64,000 bases of DNA. Origin: Desulfoferrobacter suflitae (GTDB lineage Bacteria; Desulfobacterota; Syntrophobacteria; Syntrophobacterales; Syntrophobacteraceae). The position numbers were made by a program, and so were the translations under genes. Location: contig NZ_JAIBKA010000007.1 in the NCBI RefSeq assembly GCF_022603395.1, positions 62,001 through 126,000 of the forward strand, read 5' to 3'. The notes below the pieces were generated by a model. The model was not told the DNA's origin and did no database searches. It saw nothing but the letters and a program-made list of their open reading frames with translations. This document shows positions 1 through 11,169 of this stretch, one piece after another; position 1 is the first letter of the stretch; every line of letters starts with the position of its first letter.

Positions 1-621
1 GGAATAAAACTCGACAACCAGTTGCTCCTGCACCGGCAGGTTCATCTCTTCGCGGGTAGGAATCGCCTTGAAGACTCCCTCGTACTTGGTCTTGTCGAGT
101 TCCAGCCAGGCAGGAACACCCCTTCGAGGCATAGCTTCCAGAGCATCGTTGATCGACCCCAATTGGCGGCTGCCTTCCCGGACCGAGACGACATCGCCGG
201 GGCGCAGCAGGAAGGAGGGAATATTGACCTTTCTGCCATTGACCATAAAGTGGTTGTGGCGCACCAGTTGCCGAGCCTGGGATCGAGAGTTGGCAAAGCC
301 CAGACGATACACGCTATTATCCAGGCGACGTTCCAGAATGACCAAAAAGTTAGTACCGGTAACACCCTTCTGTCGATCGGCTTCCTTAAAGTAGCTCTTG
401 AACTGCTTTTCCACCAGACCGTACATGCGTTTGATTTTTTGCTTTTCACGCAACTGCAACCCGTAATCGGAAAATTTCCCGCGCCGCTGCCCGTGCTGAC
501 CAGGTGGATAGTTACGCCGCTCGACAGCACATTTATCCGAGTAGCAGCGGTCCCCTTTCAAATAGAGCTTCATGGTTTCGCGCCTGCAAAGCCGGCATAC
601 TGAACCCGTGTATCGCGCCAA
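1..621 (-). CDS. rpsD: 30S ribosomal protein S4, 3' end cut by window edge
   Basis: Primary 16S rRNA-binding protein of the small subunit and usual repressor of the alpha operon. The frame reads from a TTG at 619-621, preceded by a GGAGG-like site, to the window edge, giving about 207 residues that end VEFYS; probably only one or two residues and the stop are missing. Cys9, Cys12, Cys26 and Cys31 form the zinc knuckle of zinc-type S4. The S4 RNA-binding domain follows ([20 protein letters not shown]). There is no ATG closer to the conserved N-terminus (ARYTG), so TTG is the likely start. It follows rpsK; rpoA and rplQ would be expected beyond the edge. Confidence 0.95.
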   Translation of the reverse strand, partial: MARYTGSVCRLCRRETMKLYLKGDRCYSDKCAVERRNYPPGQHGQRRGKFSDYGLQLREKQKIKRMYGLVEKQFKSYFKEADRQKGVTGTNFLVILERRLDNSVYRLGFANSRSQARQLVRHNHFMVNGRKVNIPSFLLRPGDVVSVREGSRQLGSINDALEAMPRRGVPAWLELDKTKYEGVFKAIPTREEMNLPVQEQLVVEFYS

Positions 622-666
622 GGTTAATTCCTCCTATAGTTTCTTTCTTTTGCGTTGAAACAACTG

Positions 667-1059
667 TTACACACGCCGTCTTTTGGGGGGTCGACAGCCA
701 TTGTGGGGGATCGGTGTCACATCCTTGATGATGGTAATATTGAAGCCGGCCGCCTGCAGCGCACGCAAGGCCGCCTCCCGCCCCGAGCCGGGACCCTTCA
801 CGTAAACTTCGATATTTTGCAGACCATGTTCCATTGCCTTCTTTGCCGCGTTTTCCGCAGCTATTTGAGCGGCAAAGGGTGTGCTCTTGCGGGAACCCTT
901 GAAGCCGTGACTGCCGGCGCTCGACCACGCAATGGCATTTCCGCTGGTGTCCGTAATGGTGATTATGGTGTTATTGAAGGTAGAACGAATGTGCGCGATT
1001 CCATTTAAAATGTTTTTGCGCTCTTTCTTTTTCCTCGATGCGCCTCTGTCCCTTGCCAT
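667..1059 (-). CDS. rpsK: 30S ribosomal protein S11
   Basis: Component of the 30S platform that contacts 16S rRNA near the decoding region. 130 residues, normal family length, with the conserved core [15 protein letters not shown] and the basic C-terminus [11 protein letters not shown]. The ATG start has an upstream GGAGG. It lies 12 nt after rpsM and 45 nt before rpsD, the classical alpha-operon order. Confidence 0.97.
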   Translation of the reverse strand: MARDRGASRKKKERKNILNGIAHIRSTFNNTIITITDTSGNAIAWSSAGSHGFKGSRKSTPFAAQIAAENAAKKAMEHGLQNIEVYVKGPGSGREAALRALQAAGFNITIIKDVTPIPHNGCRPPKRRRV

Positions 1060-1071
1060 GATTCCTCCAGA

Positions 1072-1443
1072 TTACTTCTTGCGCTTACCGATGACGGACC
1101 GGCGAGGTCCCTTTCGAGTGCGTGCGTTGGTGTGTGTGCGTTGTCCGCGAACGGGCAGGCCCCTGCGGTGGCGCAATCCCCGATAGCATCCAAGATCCAT
1201 TAACCGTTTGATATTCATGGAAATTTCGGTGCGCAGATCACCCTCGACTTTGAGCTCGGAGTCAATGATCTGTCGGATGGCGTTGATCTGGGATTCCGTG
1301 AGGTCATCGCTCTTGGTATTGTAGTCGACACCCGCCTGCTGCAGAATCTTTTGCGATGTCGTCCGGCCGATACCATAAATATAGGTTAGAGCGATCTCTA
1401 TGCGTTTATTTTTAGGTAAGTCAATGCCTGCGATGCGTGCCAA
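1072..1443 (-). CDS. rpsM: 30S ribosomal protein S13
   Basis: Protein of the 30S head that contacts the 50S subunit and P-site tRNA. 123 residues starting ARIAGIDLP after the initiator, with the [11 protein letters not shown] helix-two-turn-helix core and the basic tail ending [12 protein letters not shown]. The start codon is TTG, supported by GGAGGA about 7 nt upstream; no in-frame ATG lies near the conserved N-terminus. It follows rpmJ by 15 nt. Confidence 0.97.
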   Translation of the reverse strand: MARIAGIDLPKNKRIEIALTYIYGIGRTTSQKILQQAGVDYNTKSDDLTESQINAIRQIIDSELKVEGDLRTEISMNIKRLMDLGCYRGLRHRRGLPVRGQRTHTNARTRKGPRRSVIGKRKK

Positions 1444-1458
1444 ACCCTGTTCCTCCCG

Positions 1459-1572
1459 TTAGCCTTGTTTTTGCTTGTGTCTTGGGTTTTCACAAATGAC
1501 GCGGACCGTTCCATGACGGCGTATGATTTTACATTTGCGACAAATGCGCTTCACCGATGCTCGCACTTTCAT
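1459..1572 (-). CDS. rpmJ: 50S ribosomal protein L36 (zinc type)
   Basis: A 37-residue protein, [17 protein letters not shown] followed by a basic segment and NPRHKQKQG. Cys11, Cys14, Cys27 and His32 are the zinc ligands of C+ type L36. It sits between infA and rpsM, its usual place at the end of the spc operon or start of the alpha operon. The short length, ATG start and intact zinc ribbon leave little doubt. Confidence 0.95.
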   Translation of the reverse strand: MKVRASVKRICRKCKIIRRHGTVRVICENPRHKQKQG

Positions 1573-1607
1573 GCCATCTTCTCCCTCTACCTATCCCCGC
1601 TGAACGG

Positions 1608-1829
1608 TCACGATTTTGATCGATAAGTGATGCGGCCACGAGTGAGGTCATACGGTGAGAGCTCCACCGTAACCTTGTCGCCTGGCAGAATACGAATAAA
1701 ATGCATGCGCATCTTGCCCGAGATATGAGCCAAGACCCGATGACCGTTCGGCAACTCAACGCGAAACATGGCATTAGGAAGGGTTTCAACCACAGTGCCT
1801 TCCACTTCAATGGTGTCTTCTTTCGCCAT
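1608..1829 (-). CDS. infA: Translation initiation factor IF-1
   Basis: Small OB-fold factor that occupies the 30S A site during initiation. 73 residues, nearly invariant family sequence ([13 protein letters not shown], then [16 protein letters not shown], ending GRITYRSKS). It lies between map and rpmJ, as in many bacteria with the order secY-adk-map-infA-rpmJ. Confidence 0.97.
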   Translation of the reverse strand: MAKEDTIEVEGTVVETLPNAMFRVELPNGHRVLAHISGKMRMHFIRILPGDKVTVELSPYDLTRGRITYRSKS

Positions 1830-1924
1830 GTACGATTTTACTCCTTATCGCCCGACCAGGGCTTTGCCGAATTCAAAACAAAAAATCATACCATTTCACT
1901 GCTCTTCCGTAAAGAGCCAAATTC

Positions 1925-2674
1925 TCATGCTCGCGAGAGTATATCCGGACCGTTTTCCGTCACCGCCACGGTATGTTCAAAATGCGCCGACAGCCGCCGG
2001 TCTGCAGTCACTGCGGTCCATTGATCCGGCAACATTTCGATATCCCCGCTCCCCTCGTTGATCATGGGCTCAATGGCAAAAACCATCCCCGGCTTCAACC
2101 TGACGCCCTTCCCCGGAGGTCCAAAATTTGGAATCTGTGGGCTCTCATGCAACCGTTGACCAATTCCATGACCCACAAATTCCCTCACCACTGAAAATCC
2201 TCTCGCCTCTGCGTATTGTTGGATGGCATGCGAAATGTCCGACAGACGATGCCCCACCACAACCTGCTTGATCCCTTCATGGAGAGCATTCTCAGTGGCC
2301 AGGCAAAGCCTCCTGGCCTCCTCGCTGACTTCCCCTACCGGTACCGTTACCGCTGCATCACCATAGTAGCCGTCCATCACAACACCGAAATCCAGGCTCA
2401 CCAGGTCGCCCGGTTTGAGCCGACGCCGCTTGGATGGCATGCCGTGTACAATTTCTTCGTTAACGGAGACACAGAGTGCATACGGGAATCCCTGATATCC
2501 CTTGAAAGCGGGTTTGGCTTGATGGCGAACTGCCAACTGCTCGCTGAGCGCACCCAGATCCCAGGTGGTGATGCCGGGCTGGATGCACTCGACCAGTCGC
2601 TGCAATATTTCCGCGACGAGCGCGCATGATTTTCGTATCTTCTCGATTTCACGTGGAGACTTCAAGAAGATCAA
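1925..2674 (-). CDS. map: Methionine aminopeptidase, type I
   Basis: Removes the initiator methionine from new proteins in the cytosol. 249 residues of the pita-bread fold. The metal ligands are visible in context: His in NEEIVHGMPS, Asp in SLDFGVVMDGYYGDAA, His in GHGIGQRLHE, Glu in FAIEPMIN and a final Glu in HFEHTVAVTE. The start is TTG with GAGGA about 8 nt upstream; the only nearby ATG is out of frame. It follows adk by 11 nt, so it is cotranscribed with the secretion and ribosomal genes. Confidence 0.95.
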   Translation of the reverse strand: MIFLKSPREIEKIRKSCALVAEILQRLVECIQPGITTWDLGALSEQLAVRHQAKPAFKGYQGFPYALCVSVNEEIVHGMPSKRRRLKPGDLVSLDFGVVMDGYYGDAAVTVPVGEVSEEARRLCLATENALHEGIKQVVVGHRLSDISHAIQQYAEARGFSVVREFVGHGIGQRLHESPQIPNFGPPGKGVRLKPGMVFAIEPMINEGSGDIEMLPDQWTAVTADRRLSAHFEHTVAVTENGPDILSRA

Positions 2675-2685
2675 GGCATGGTCCT

Positions 2686-3363
<678 letters not shown>

Positions 3364-3440
3364 TCAAACCACGTTCTTTCCCAAGGCCACGGCTGCCACC
3401 CCTCACTCCAAAATTCTGTGCAGCAGACTTGCGGTGAAGA

Positions 3441-4748
3441 TCATCGTCTTCCGCGTACGCTCCCCTTTTTGAGGAATCCCTCATAGTGGCGCGAAAGCAT
3501 GTGGGCCTCTATCTGCGCAAGCGTGTCCATGGCCACTCCAACAACAATCAGCAAAGCGGTCCCGCCAAAATAAAAGGGAACATTGAACTTCTGAATGAGG
3601 ATGGTCGGTAATACACAAACCACCGAAACATAGATCGCTCCCCCCAGAGTGATGCGGCTCAAAACCTTGTCAATATACTCTGCGGTAGGCTTGCCCGGGC
3701 GCATGCCGGGAATGAACCCACCGTATTTTTTCATGTTGTCGGCTACATCTGCCGGGTTAAACACGATGGCAGTGTAAAAGTAACAGAAGAATATGATGAA
3801 AGCCACGTACAGAAGGTTGTAAAGCCAGTGGTCCGGGGTGAGCATGGCGGCAACGTATTGCACCCATGGAACGTCGAAAAAGTTGGCCACCGTCGCAGGA
3901 AACATGATGATTGAAGAGGCAAAAATCGGCGGTATAACGCCTGAGGTGTTGATTTTCAGCGGAATGTGAGTATTTTGCCCACCATAGATACGCCTCCCGA
4001 CCACCCGCTTGGCATACTGCACCGGGATTCTCCTCTGTCCGCGCTCCATGAAGATAATGAAGCCCACCACCAGGATCATCATGACGACCAGCAGGATGAG
4101 GAGAAAAAGGCTCATCTCGCCTGTGTCGAGTAATCGGAAACTGTTGAGGGTGGCATTGGGCAGGCCCGCCACGATCCCTGCATAGATAATCAGCGAGATG
4201 CCGTTGCCGATCCCGCGCTCGGTAATCTGCTCTCCCAGCCACATGATGAAGGCCGTGCCGGCGGTGAGAGTGATCACCGTGATCAGCCGAAACGACCACC
4301 CGGGATGCATCACCACCATTTCACCACCAGGACCCGTCATACCCTCGAGTCCAAAAGCAATGCCAAAACCCTGAATGATGCTTAACGCAACCGTACCATA
4401 GCGGGTATATTGCGTAATCTTGCGGCGCCCAGCCTCCCCCTCTTTGCTCAACCGCTCCAAATGGGGAATCACCACCGTCAGGAGCTGCAAGATGATGCTC
4501 GCACTGATGTAGGGCATAATGCCCAGAGCGAACACCGAAAGCTGGCTTAAGGCGCCACCGGAGAACATGTCGAACAGTCCCAGCAGGGTCCCCTGAGCCG
4601 CACTGAAAAATGCGGCCAGCGCTTCCGAGTTGATGCCCGGCGTGGGGACATGCGCGCCAATGCGGTAAACCGCAAGAAGCAGCAAGGTGATGCCGATGCG
4701 ACGCTTCAGCTCTGGTATCTTGGCAATGTTTTGAAAACCCGCTAACAC
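3441..4748 (-). CDS. secY: Protein translocase subunit SecY
   Basis: Central pore of the Sec translocon in the inner membrane. 435 residues with about ten membrane helices, a hydrophobic N-terminus after a short amphipathic stretch, and the cytoplasmic loop [17 protein letters not shown] that contacts the ribosome or SecA. The start is GTG with AAGGA about 8 nt upstream. It follows rplO by 3 nt, the standard spc-operon junction, which couples translocon supply to ribosomal protein synthesis. Confidence 0.97.
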   Translation of the reverse strand: MLAGFQNIAKIPELKRRIGITLLLLAVYRIGAHVPTPGINSEALAAFFSAAQGTLLGLFDMFSGGALSQLSVFALGIMPYISASIILQLLTVVIPHLERLSKEGEAGRRKITQYTRYGTVALSIIQGFGIAFGLEGMTGPGGEMVVMHPGWSFRLITVITLTAGTAFIMWLGEQITERGIGNGISLIIYAGIVAGLPNATLNSFRLLDTGEMSLFLLILLVVMMILVVGFIIFMERGQRRIPVQYAKRVVGRRIYGGQNTHIPLKINTSGVIPPIFASSIIMFPATVANFFDVPWVQYVAAMLTPDHWLYNLLYVAFIIFFCYFYTAIVFNPADVADNMKKYGGFIPGMRPGKPTAEYIDKVLSRITLGGAIYVSVVCVLPTILIQKFNVPFYFGGTALLIVVGVAMDTLAQIEAHMLSRHYEGFLKKGSVRGRR

Positions 4749-4751
4749 GCT

Positions 4752-5210
4752 TTATTCCTTTTTGGCAGAAGCAATGAGCTCGACTCGTCCCCCCGCCGCC
4801 TCAACTTTCTTGATGGCTGCGGCACTCGCCTTATGCACGTGAATGGTAACCGGGCGTGAAATTTCTCCCTCACCCAAAAGCTTGATGCCGTCCCGCAGTT
4901 TCCCGACAAGGCCGGCTCTAATCATTTGTTCGGGGCCAATTTCACCGTCTCCCTGCAGACGTTCCAGGTCAGTGATGTTGACAATGCTGTAAAACTTCTT
5001 GAACACATTGTTGAAGCCCCGTTTCGGCACGCGTCTCTGCAAAGGCATCTGGCCGCCTTCAAACCACGGCGGCACGCCTCCTCCCGAACGCGACTTCTGC
5101 CCTTTGGTTCCGCGCCCTGCGGTCTTACCAAGGCCGGAGCCACAGCCTCTGCCTACGCGTTTTTTTGCTTTTTTTGCTCCAGGAGCGGGAGCGAGATCGT
5201 CAAGTCTCAT
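4752..5210 (-). CDS. rplO: 50S ribosomal protein L15
   Basis: Late-assembly protein of the large subunit. 152 residues beginning [14 protein letters not shown], with the glycine- and lysine-rich N-terminal extension ([19 protein letters not shown]) that threads into 23S rRNA. I chose the ATG at 5210 rather than a TTG two codons upstream because an AGGATGG site sits at a suitable distance and the family starts at this methionine. It lies between rpmD and secY. Confidence 0.97.
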   Translation of the reverse strand: MRLDDLAPAPGAKKAKKRVGRGCGSGLGKTAGRGTKGQKSRSGGGVPPWFEGGQMPLQRRVPKRGFNNVFKKFYSIVNITDLERLQGDGEIGPEQMIRAGLVGKLRDGIKLLGEGEISRPVTIHVHKASAAAIKKVEAAGGRVELIASAKKE

Positions 5211-5246
5211 TAACAACCATCCTGTCAGATGAAGATGTGGAAAAGT

Positions 5247-5429
5247 CTAGAGTTCTTTTACCTCTACCAGGTGAATCACCTTACGGATAGCCCCAACAAC
5301 GGCCGGGGTCCCGTAAAGGTTCACGCTCTTGTTCAGGCGGGTCAGTCCCAACGCCTGCAAGACTTTACGATGCTTTTCGGGACGACCAATCGGACTGCGA
5401 ACCAACGTCACTTGAATGGGCTTGGACAT
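5247..5429 (-). CDS. rpmD: 50S ribosomal protein L30
   Basis: A 60-residue protein starting MSKPIQVTLVRSPIGRPEKH, with the conserved RKVLQALGL helix and the NLYGTPAVVGAIRKV segment. The open frame extends further upstream but overlaps the end of rpsE; the family begins at this ATG. It sits between rpsE and rplO, the normal spc order. Confidence 0.95.
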   Translation of the reverse strand: MSKPIQVTLVRSPIGRPEKHRKVLQALGLTRLNKSVNLYGTPAVVGAIRKVIHLVEVKEL

Positions 5430-5502
5430 GTCTGTTTCCTTCGTAGGGCCACGATGGCGATGAGCATCGGCCCAGGCTTGCTCGATGTAATCGAACCATC
5501 CC

Positions 5503-6003
5503 TCAGGCCTGCAGTTCGTGAACTTCACGCCCGCGGGTTTTTGCGACCTGTTCGATGCTGCGGAGCCTCTCGAGACCTTGGAGAGTCGCTTTGACGACAT
5601 TGTGTGGATTACGTGAGCCGATGCATTTTGTCAGTATGTTGTGAATGCCGGCGGCTTCCATAATGGCACGTACAGCACCTCCAGCAATCACTCCGGTACC
5701 CGGCGAAGCCGGTTTGAGGACAACACTGGCAGATCCAAAACGTCCCAGGATTTCATGTGGTATCGTGCCGTTCACGATTGGCACGGCAAACATGCCCCGT
5801 TTAGCGGATTCAAGTCCCTTGCGGATGGCCTCGGGAACTTCATTGGCCTTGCCGAGACTGAAACCCACCCGGCCGTTGCCATCGCCCACGACCACAATGG
5901 CGCTAAAGGAAAAGCGCCGGCCGCCTTTAACCACCTTAGCGACCCGGCTTATGTGTACGACCTTGTCGATTAACTGAAGTTGGCTCGATTCAACTGTTAC
6001 CAA
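5503..6003 (-). CDS. rpsE: 30S ribosomal protein S5
   Basis: Protein of the 30S body with roles in decoding accuracy and mRNA unwinding. 166 residues with the N-terminal dsRBD-like domain ([22 protein letters not shown]) and the C-terminal domain ([24 protein letters not shown]). The start is TTG with AAGGAG about 8 nt upstream; no ATG is available near the expected N-terminus. It lies between rplR and rpmD. Confidence 0.96.
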   Translation of the reverse strand: MVTVESSQLQLIDKVVHISRVAKVVKGGRRFSFSAIVVVGDGNGRVGFSLGKANEVPEAIRKGLESAKRGMFAVPIVNGTIPHEILGRFGSASVVLKPASPGTGVIAGGAVRAIMEAAGIHNILTKCIGSRNPHNVVKATLQGLERLRSIEQVAKTRGREVHELQA

Positions 6004-6039
6004 AGCAATGTCTCCTTAGAAAATGTGAGGGCCAGTAGG

Positions 6040-6411
6040 TTAAAAATCCAGACCGGCTTTGCGCGCGGCATCGGCCAGTGCTCGGACGCGCCCATGATAG
6101 ATGAACCCGTTGCGATCGAACACCACTTTGGAAACTCCCTTGGCTTGGGCCCTTTTTGCAATGAGTTCCCCGACACGTTCGGCCGCTCCAACTTTGCCCT
6201 TGGGAGGGTCCAATTCTCTATATTCCGGCGACTGTGTGGAGGCAGCAGCCAAGGTGACGCCCTGGACATCGTCAATGACCTGGGCGTAGATATGTTTCTC
6301 ACTGCGAAAAACCGATAGACGCGGACGCTCGGCGGTACCCTCAAGCTTCTTGCGGATCCGCTTCTTGCGCTTTGCTCTTGCCACTTCACGCGGATTAGTT
6401 TTTAAGGCCAT
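6040..6411 (-). CDS. rplR: 50S ribosomal protein L18
   Basis: 5S rRNA-binding protein of the central protuberance. 123 residues with a basic N-terminal tail ([16 protein letters not shown]), the core [19 protein letters not shown], and the conserved end [26 protein letters not shown]. It is located between rplF and rpsE. Confidence 0.97.
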   Translation of the reverse strand: MALKTNPREVARAKRKKRIRKKLEGTAERPRLSVFRSEKHIYAQVIDDVQGVTLAAASTQSPEYRELDPPKGKVGAAERVGELIAKRAQAKGVSKVVFDRNGFIYHGRVRALADAARKAGLDF

Positions 6412-6438
6412 TTCTTCCCCTATGCGAAATACTAAATC

Positions 6439-6981
6439 CTATTTCTTGGAACCAGCCTTGCCGGCCTTGCGGTACACTCGTTCATCGCTGTAGCGAATGC
6501 CTTTGCCTTTGTAAGGTTCGACCGGACGCAGCGCACGGATGTCGGCTGCCGCCTGACCGATCAGTTCCTTATCGATGCCCTCCAGCCGAATTATGGTCTG
6601 CCGCTCAACCGCAGCGGCTATTCCCTCAGGCAGCTGGAATCTTACCGGATGCGCATAGCCCAGACTGAGATTCAATACATCGTTTTGCACATCCGCCCGA
6701 TAACCGGTGCCATGAATCTCGAGCACTCTGGAAAAACCCTGGCTCACGCCGTGGACCATGTTGTACACCAGAGCCCGAGTCAGACCATGAAGCGCACGCG
6801 ACTTCTGGCTATCGTCATTGCGTTTCACCTGAATGGTCTGTTCCCCGACTTCCACATCCATGAGGGACGACAAATTGCGAGTGAGGCTACCTTTGGGCCC
6901 TTTTACCGTCAGGAGCTGATCATTAAAGGAGACACTAACTCCTTGCGGAATTTGAATGGGCAACTTTCCCACACGTGACAT
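6439..6981 (-). CDS. rplF: 50S ribosomal protein L6
   Basis: Protein of the factor-binding side of the 50S subunit. 180 residues starting MSRVGKLPIQIPQGVSV, two related domains, and the hallmark RPVEPYKGKGIRYSDE near the C-terminus. It lies between rpsH and rplR. Confidence 0.97.
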   Translation of the reverse strand: MSRVGKLPIQIPQGVSVSFNDQLLTVKGPKGSLTRNLSSLMDVEVGEQTIQVKRNDDSQKSRALHGLTRALVYNMVHGVSQGFSRVLEIHGTGYRADVQNDVLNLSLGYAHPVRFQLPEGIAAAVERQTIIRLEGIDKELIGQAAADIRALRPVEPYKGKGIRYSDERVYRKAGKAGSKK

Positions 6982-7060
6982 ACTTCTACTCCTCTACAAC
7001 GAATCACGGCTTCTTGAGCTACGCTGGAGACGTCGAGAATACTTGTTTAGACCTTAAACC

Positions 7061-7459
7061 CTACCACACGGAGCAGAGCAGTTCTCCGCCAACACCATCC
7101 CTGCGGGCCTGGCGATCGGTCATGATGCCTTTCGAGGTAGACAAGATATTAATACCCAACCCGTTTAGAACTCGCGGAATCTCTTCATGACCTACGTACA
7201 CCCGGCATCCGGGTCGACTCACCCGCTTCATGCCGGATATGGTATTTTCTCGATTTTCGCCGTATTTAAGATGAATGCGAATGATGCCTTGCCGATTATC
7301 CCTGATCAACTTGAAGTTCTTGATGTAACCCTCTTCCTTGAGGATGCGCGCCAAGCCGGCCTTCATCTTTGACGCAGGAATATCTAATTTGTCGAAACGG
7401 GCCTTTTGCGCGTTTCTGATGCGGGTCAAAAAATCAGCGATGGGATCCGTCATGACCAT
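7061..7459 (-). CDS. rpsH: 30S ribosomal protein S8
   Basis: 16S rRNA-binding protein and, in enterobacteria, the repressor of the spc operon. 132 residues with [15 protein letters not shown] at the start and the conserved end [22 protein letters not shown]. Two ATGs lie two codons apart; the first is preferred because AGGAG is 9 nt upstream of it and 15 nt from the second. Confidence 0.97.
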   Translation of the reverse strand: MVMTDPIADFLTRIRNAQKARFDKLDIPASKMKAGLARILKEEGYIKNFKLIRDNRQGIIRIHLKYGENRENTISGMKRVSRPGCRVYVGHEEIPRVLNGLGINILSTSKGIMTDRQARRDGVGGELLCSVW

Positions 7460-7489
7460 CTGGACTCACTCCTTTTAATACCCTTTCAA

Positions 7490-7675
7490 TTACCAGCTTG
7501 ATTTAATAACGCCAGGAAGCTCAGCATTCAAGGCCATGTTGCGAAAGCAGATGCGACAGATTCCAAATTTACGCAGAAACGCTCGCGGCCTGCCACATAT
7601 GGGGCAACGATTGTAGGCTCTCACCTTGAATTTCGGGGAACGCTGTGCTTTTGCTATGAGCGACTTTTTTGCCAA
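7490..7675 (-). CDS. rpsN: 30S ribosomal protein S14, zinc type
   Basis: A 61-residue S14 of the short, zinc-dependent class: Cys24, Cys27, Cys40 and Cys43 form the ribbon (RCPICGRP and GICRICF). The long zinc-free paralogue is not seen in this window. The start is TTG with AAGGAGG 6 nt upstream. It lies between rplE and rpsH. Confidence 0.96.
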   Translation of the reverse strand: MAKKSLIAKAQRSPKFKVRAYNRCPICGRPRAFLRKFGICRICFRNMALNAELPGVIKSSW

Positions 7676-7696
7676 AACAGCCTCCTTCAGAAGTTT

Positions 7697-8233
7697 CTAG
7701 CGAAATGGCATTCCCATGCGCGCAAGAAGCTCACGTGCTTCTTCGTCGCTTTCCGCCGTCGTTACGATGGTGATGTTCATCCCTTTGATTTTATCGATCT
7801 TGTCATAATCAATTTCAGGGAAAATGATTTGCTCTTTGATCCCCAGCGTGTAATTACCCCGCCCATCGAGGGCCTTGGGCGATACTCCCCGGAAGTCCCT
7901 GACTCGAGGCAGGGCAACATTGACCAGCTTGTCAAAGAATTCGTACATCCGCCTTCCCCGCAGAGTAACCATGCACCCGATGGGCATGCCCTTGCGCAGT
8001 TTAAACGCTGCAATGCTTTGCCGTGCACGTGTGACCACCGGCTTTTGTCCGCTTATGTGAGCCAGTTCCTCGGCAGCCGAATCCAGAATCTTGATGTTCT
8101 GTATGGCTTCGCCCAAGCCCATATTGAGAATGATTTTGCTCAACTTGGGAATTTGCATCGGGCTCTTGTATTTGAACTTTTCCGCCAACCCGGGAGCCAC
8201 TTCCCGCTGATAGAATTCCTGCAACCGTGCCAT
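7697..8233 (-). CDS. rplE: 50S ribosomal protein L5
   Basis: 5S rRNA-binding protein that contacts P-site tRNA. 178 residues with the conserved [10 protein letters not shown] near residue 40, [19 protein letters not shown], and the C-terminal [20 protein letters not shown]. It lies between rplX and rpsN in the spc operon. Confidence 0.97.
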   Translation of the reverse strand: MARLQEFYQREVAPGLAEKFKYKSPMQIPKLSKIILNMGLGEAIQNIKILDSAAEELAHISGQKPVVTRARQSIAAFKLRKGMPIGCMVTLRGRRMYEFFDKLVNVALPRVRDFRGVSPKALDGRGNYTLGIKEQIIFPEIDYDKIDKIKGMNITIVTTAESDEEARELLARMGMPFR

Positions 8234-8267
8234 AAAGAGCCTCCACTGCCCGCCTTTTCGATGGACG

Positions 8268-8600
8268 TTATTCGTCGATGACCTCGTTACACTTTTTGCA
8301 GTAACGCACCTTGCGGTTGTCTTCGAGAATCTTATAGCCCACCCGGGTCGGGTCGGTACATTTGGAACATAATAACATTAGGTTGGAAATATGAATGGGG
8401 GCCTCTCGCTCGAGTATGCCGCCTTGTCGGCTGTGGGCACCCGGGCGCATGTGACGCTTGACCATATTCAGCTTTTCCACGATGGCCCGATCCTTTTTGG
8501 GAACGATTCTGAGGACCTTGCCACTCTTCCCCTGTTCTTTTCCAGCGATCACCAGAACCGTATCGTTCTTCTTAATGTGGTATTTTTTTTGGCTTTTCAT
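8268..8600 (-). CDS. rplX: 50S ribosomal protein L24, with zinc motif
   Basis: Early assembly protein of the 50S subunit. 110 residues with the KOW-type N-terminal core ([20 protein letters not shown]) and a C-terminal four-cysteine motif, Cys78-x2-Cys81 and Cys101-x2-Cys104, which many but not all bacterial L24 proteins carry and which probably binds zinc. It lies between rplN and rplE. Confidence 0.97.
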   Translation of the reverse strand: MKSQKKYHIKKNDTVLVIAGKEQGKSGKVLRIVPKKDRAIVEKLNMVKRHMRPGAHSRQGGILEREAPIHISNLMLLCSKCTDPTRVGYKILEDNRKVRYCKKCNEVIDE

Positions 8601-8625
8601 TGAGCAGACACTCCCCCCAATCCCG

Positions 8626-8994
8626 CTATATCACTTCGGGAGCCAGTGAGATGATTTTCATAAACTGTTTGGCGCGCAATTCTCGAGCCACAGGACCAAA
8701 TATACGTGTTCCAATGGGCTCCCGTGCAGCGTTGATCAGTACCGCCGAATTGTCGTCGAATTTGATATAGGAGCCGTCGGGCCTGCGAACTTCTTTCTTG
8801 GTGCGCACCACGACAGCCTTCACCACATCGCCCTTCTTCACCTTGGCATTAGGTATCGCCTCTTTGACCGAGACCACAATGATGTCTCCGACCGTCGCGT
8901 AACGCCTGCGAGTCCCTCCCAGAACCTTAATGCAATAGAGCCGCTTTGCTCCAGAATTATCCGCAGCATTGAGTTGGGTTTCCGATTGAATCAT
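8626..8994 (-). CDS. rplN: 50S ribosomal protein L14
   Basis: Protein at the subunit interface. 122 residues starting [19 protein letters not shown], a highly conserved beginning, and ending [12 protein letters not shown]. It is the first gene of the spc group, 71 nt after rpsQ. Confidence 0.97.
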   Translation of the reverse strand: MIQSETQLNAADNSGAKRLYCIKVLGGTRRRYATVGDIIVVSVKEAIPNAKVKKGDVVKAVVVRTKKEVRRPDGSYIKFDDNSAVLINAAREPIGTRIFGPVARELRAKQFMKIISLAPEVI

Positions 8995-9065
8995 GTTTTA
9001 CTCCGTAACCGTGTTGGGCCGTCAAGCACAGCGCCTGGCGCGCAACCGGCCGATGCACTAAGTCC

Positions 9066-9329
9066 CTATACAGCCGCCCGTTCCACAATCTTCACGACCG
9101 TCCAGCGCTTGGTCTTGCTCAATGGCCGACTTTGCTCAATGAGTACGCGGTCTCCAATTTGACAACTGTTGTCGCTGTCGTGAGCCTTTAACTTGGAGCG
9201 CCGCTGGATGTATTTGCGGTACATGGGATGGGGCACAAGCCGCTCAATGGTGACCACCACAGTCTTGTCCATCTTATTGCTGATCACCGTGCCAAGGCGT
9301 ACCTTCCTGTTCAATTTCTGTTGTTCCAT
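9066..9329 (-). CDS. rpsQ: 30S ribosomal protein S17
   Basis: OB-fold protein that binds 16S rRNA early in assembly. 87 residues with the core [20 protein letters not shown] and [20 protein letters not shown] chose the ATG at 9329 because GAGG lies 9 nt upstream; an ATG five codons earlier, 5 nt after the rpmC stop, lacks a ribosome-binding site. Confidence 0.96.
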   Translation of the reverse strand: MEQQKLNRKVRLGTVISNKMDKTVVVTIERLVPHPMYRKYIQRRSKLKAHDSDNSCQIGDRVLIEQSRPLSKTKRWTVVKIVERAAV

Positions 9330-9349
9330 ATCCGTTGACCTCATGCCGC

Positions 9350-9541
9350 TCAGCCGCGATCCATATCACGCAAGACAGTCAAAGCACGCGCAATGTCTTT
9401 CCGCGTCTTGCCCAACTGGGCGGTATTTTCAAGCTGTCCGGTAGCGTGCTGAAAGTTAAGATTAAACTGTGCCTCTTGAAGTTCTTTCAACTTCTGAAGC
9501 AGTTCTTCTCTCGTCATTTCGCGAAAAGCACTCGCTTTCAT
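9350..9541 (-). CDS. rpmC: 50S ribosomal protein L29
   Basis: A 63-residue two-helix protein near the peptide exit tunnel, starting [18 protein letters not shown], with the family motif [17 protein letters not shown]. Its ATG overlaps the rplP stop by 4 nt, so the two are translationally coupled. Confidence 0.95.
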   Translation of the reverse strand: MKASAFREMTREELLQKLKELQEAQFNLNFQHATGQLENTAQLGKTRKDIARALTVLRDMDRG

Positions 9542-9954
9542 AGTACGTCCTGCCTCGATACAAAACGCGTTGATACCGGGAGCTTATGAGACGCAAGGCG
9601 CAGAGCCTCTCTGGCGGTTGCCTCGGGAACTCCCTTGATCTCATAAAGGACCCGCCCGGGTTTGACGACGGCAACCCATGCTTCGGGTGAGCCCTTACCC
9701 TTACCCATGCGCGTTTCAGCTGGTTTCTTGGTGATCGACTTGTCCGGGAATATCCTTATCCAGACTTTGCCGCCCCGCTTGACATAACGCGTGATGGCAA
9801 TACGCGCGGCTTCGATCTGTCTGGAAGTGACCCGTCCGCACTCCGTAGCCTTCAGACCGAAGTCGCCGAAACTTACGCTGCTGCCCCGGTAGGCGGCACC
9901 TCTCATGCGGCCCTTTTGCTGCTTGCGGTATTTGACTCGCTTTGGTGCTAACAT
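9538..9954 (-). CDS. rplP: 50S ribosomal protein L16
   Basis: Protein at the base of the central protuberance, near the A-site tRNA elbow. 138 residues starting [19 protein letters not shown], with [22 protein letters not shown], all canonical. It follows rpsC after an unusually long 144-nt gap for the S10 operon and overlaps rpmC by 4 nt. Confidence 0.97.
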   Translation of the reverse strand: MLAPKRVKYRKQQKGRMRGAAYRGSSVSFGDFGLKATECGRVTSRQIEAARIAITRYVKRGGKVWIRIFPDKSITKKPAETRMGKGKGSPEAWVAVVKPGRVLYEIKGVPEATAREALRLASHKLPVSTRFVSRQDVL

Positions 9955-10098
9955 TGAAACCTCTCCTATCTATCCCGATACCCGTCGGCCGCCGGCCACT
10001 CTGACAGCCCCCTGACGGCCTTCATGATTCGGTCGCCTTCCCGCCGCTGCAGTATGACCGGGAGAGTCAGGCCGAAACGGATGGGGTGGAGTCTCTGA

Positions 10099-10725
10099 CT
10101 AGGGGAGAACCTCTCCCTTGAAAATCCAAACCTTCACGCCGATGATCCCGTAGGTGGTTTTGGCCAGCGCTGTGCCATAATCGATGTCGGCCCGCAGGGT
10201 GTGCAATGGAACTCTTCCTTCCCGGTACCACTCCCGTCTGGCCATTTCCGCTCCCCCCAGGCGCCCGGCGCAGGCAACCCGGATCCCCTTGGAACCGAAT
10301 TTGAGCGCTGAACTGACCGCTCTCTTCATGGCTCGCCTGAAGGCAACGCGCCGCACGAGCTGCAGAGCAATGTTCTCACTAACCAGAGTAGCATCCAATT
10401 CGGGACGTCGAACTTCCTGAATGTCGATGAGAATTTCGCGTCTGAACTTCCGCTCAAGGTCTTTACGCAAGGCGTCTATTTCGGCACCCTTCTTGCCGAT
10501 CACGATACCGGGGCGAGCCGTGTAGATGCGAATTTTCACCTTGTTGGCAGCCCGCTCGATCTCAATGCGAGCAATACCGGCATGAAACAGGCGCTCCTTG
10601 ACGTAATCGCGAATTCGCCGGTCTTCCAGCACCAGCTTCGCATAATCCTTGGTGGCAAACCACTTGGAATCCCAAGTATTAATGACACCCAAACGGAATC
10701 CGATTGGATTTACCTTTTGTCCCAA
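10099..10725 (-). CDS. rpsC: 30S ribosomal protein S3
   Basis: mRNA-entry protein of the 30S head. 208 residues with the KH domain motif ([21 protein letters not shown]) and the C-terminal domain ([21 protein letters not shown]). The start is TTG with GGAGGTGA upstream; the conserved N-terminus [12 protein letters not shown] begins directly after it. It is flanked by gaps of 108 nt (to rplV) and 144 nt (to rplP), in which I see no gene. Confidence 0.97.
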   Translation of the reverse strand: MGQKVNPIGFRLGVINTWDSKWFATKDYAKLVLEDRRIRDYVKERLFHAGIARIEIERAANKVKIRIYTARPGIVIGKKGAEIDALRKDLERKFRREILIDIQEVRRPELDATLVSENIALQLVRRVAFRRAMKRAVSSALKFGSKGIRVACAGRLGGAEMARREWYREGRVPLHTLRADIDYGTALAKTTYGIIGVKVWIFKGEVLP

Positions 10726-10833
10726 ACTTCACCTCCAGGTTTTGACTGACTGATTAGTTTCGAATGATCGAACAGTTCTCCAGCCGAATAAGTTGACACA
10801 GGCCTAGCCCACCGTACTGCTCCGCAACCGCGG

Positions 10834-11169
10834 CTACATTTCCGCCAGGACAACAGTCACATGCGATGTGCGCTTGAGAATTCGCGTGGCGCGCCCCATC
10901 GCCCGCGGGCGCCAACGCTTCAGGCGTGGCCCTTCATCCACCAGGATGGTCTTGACGAACAGGTTATCCACATCCATCATCTGTGTGCTCTCTGCATTGG
11001 CAATGGCAGAGCGCAATGTCTTGTTGACAAGGCGCGCACTCTTTTTGGGAGTGAATTTCAGGATGGTCAGTGCTTCATCAACCCCCTTGCCACGAACCAG
11101 ATCGGCCACCAGACGCGCTTTGTGCGGAGAAACTCGCAAAAATCTGCTAACGGATTTGACTTCCATCAT
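10834..11169 (-). CDS. rplV: 50S ribosomal protein L22
   Basis: Protein whose beta hairpin lines the exit tunnel. 111 residues with [20 protein letters not shown], the helix [13 protein letters not shown], and the tunnel hairpin [18 protein letters not shown]. Two tandem ATGs are possible starts. The start overlaps the rpsS stop by 4 nt. Confidence 0.96.
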   Translation of the reverse strand: MMEVKSVSRFLRVSPHKARLVADLVRGKGVDEALTILKFTPKKSARLVNKTLRSAIANAESTQMMDVDNLFVKTILVDEGPRLKRWRPRAMGRATRILKRTSHVTVVLAEM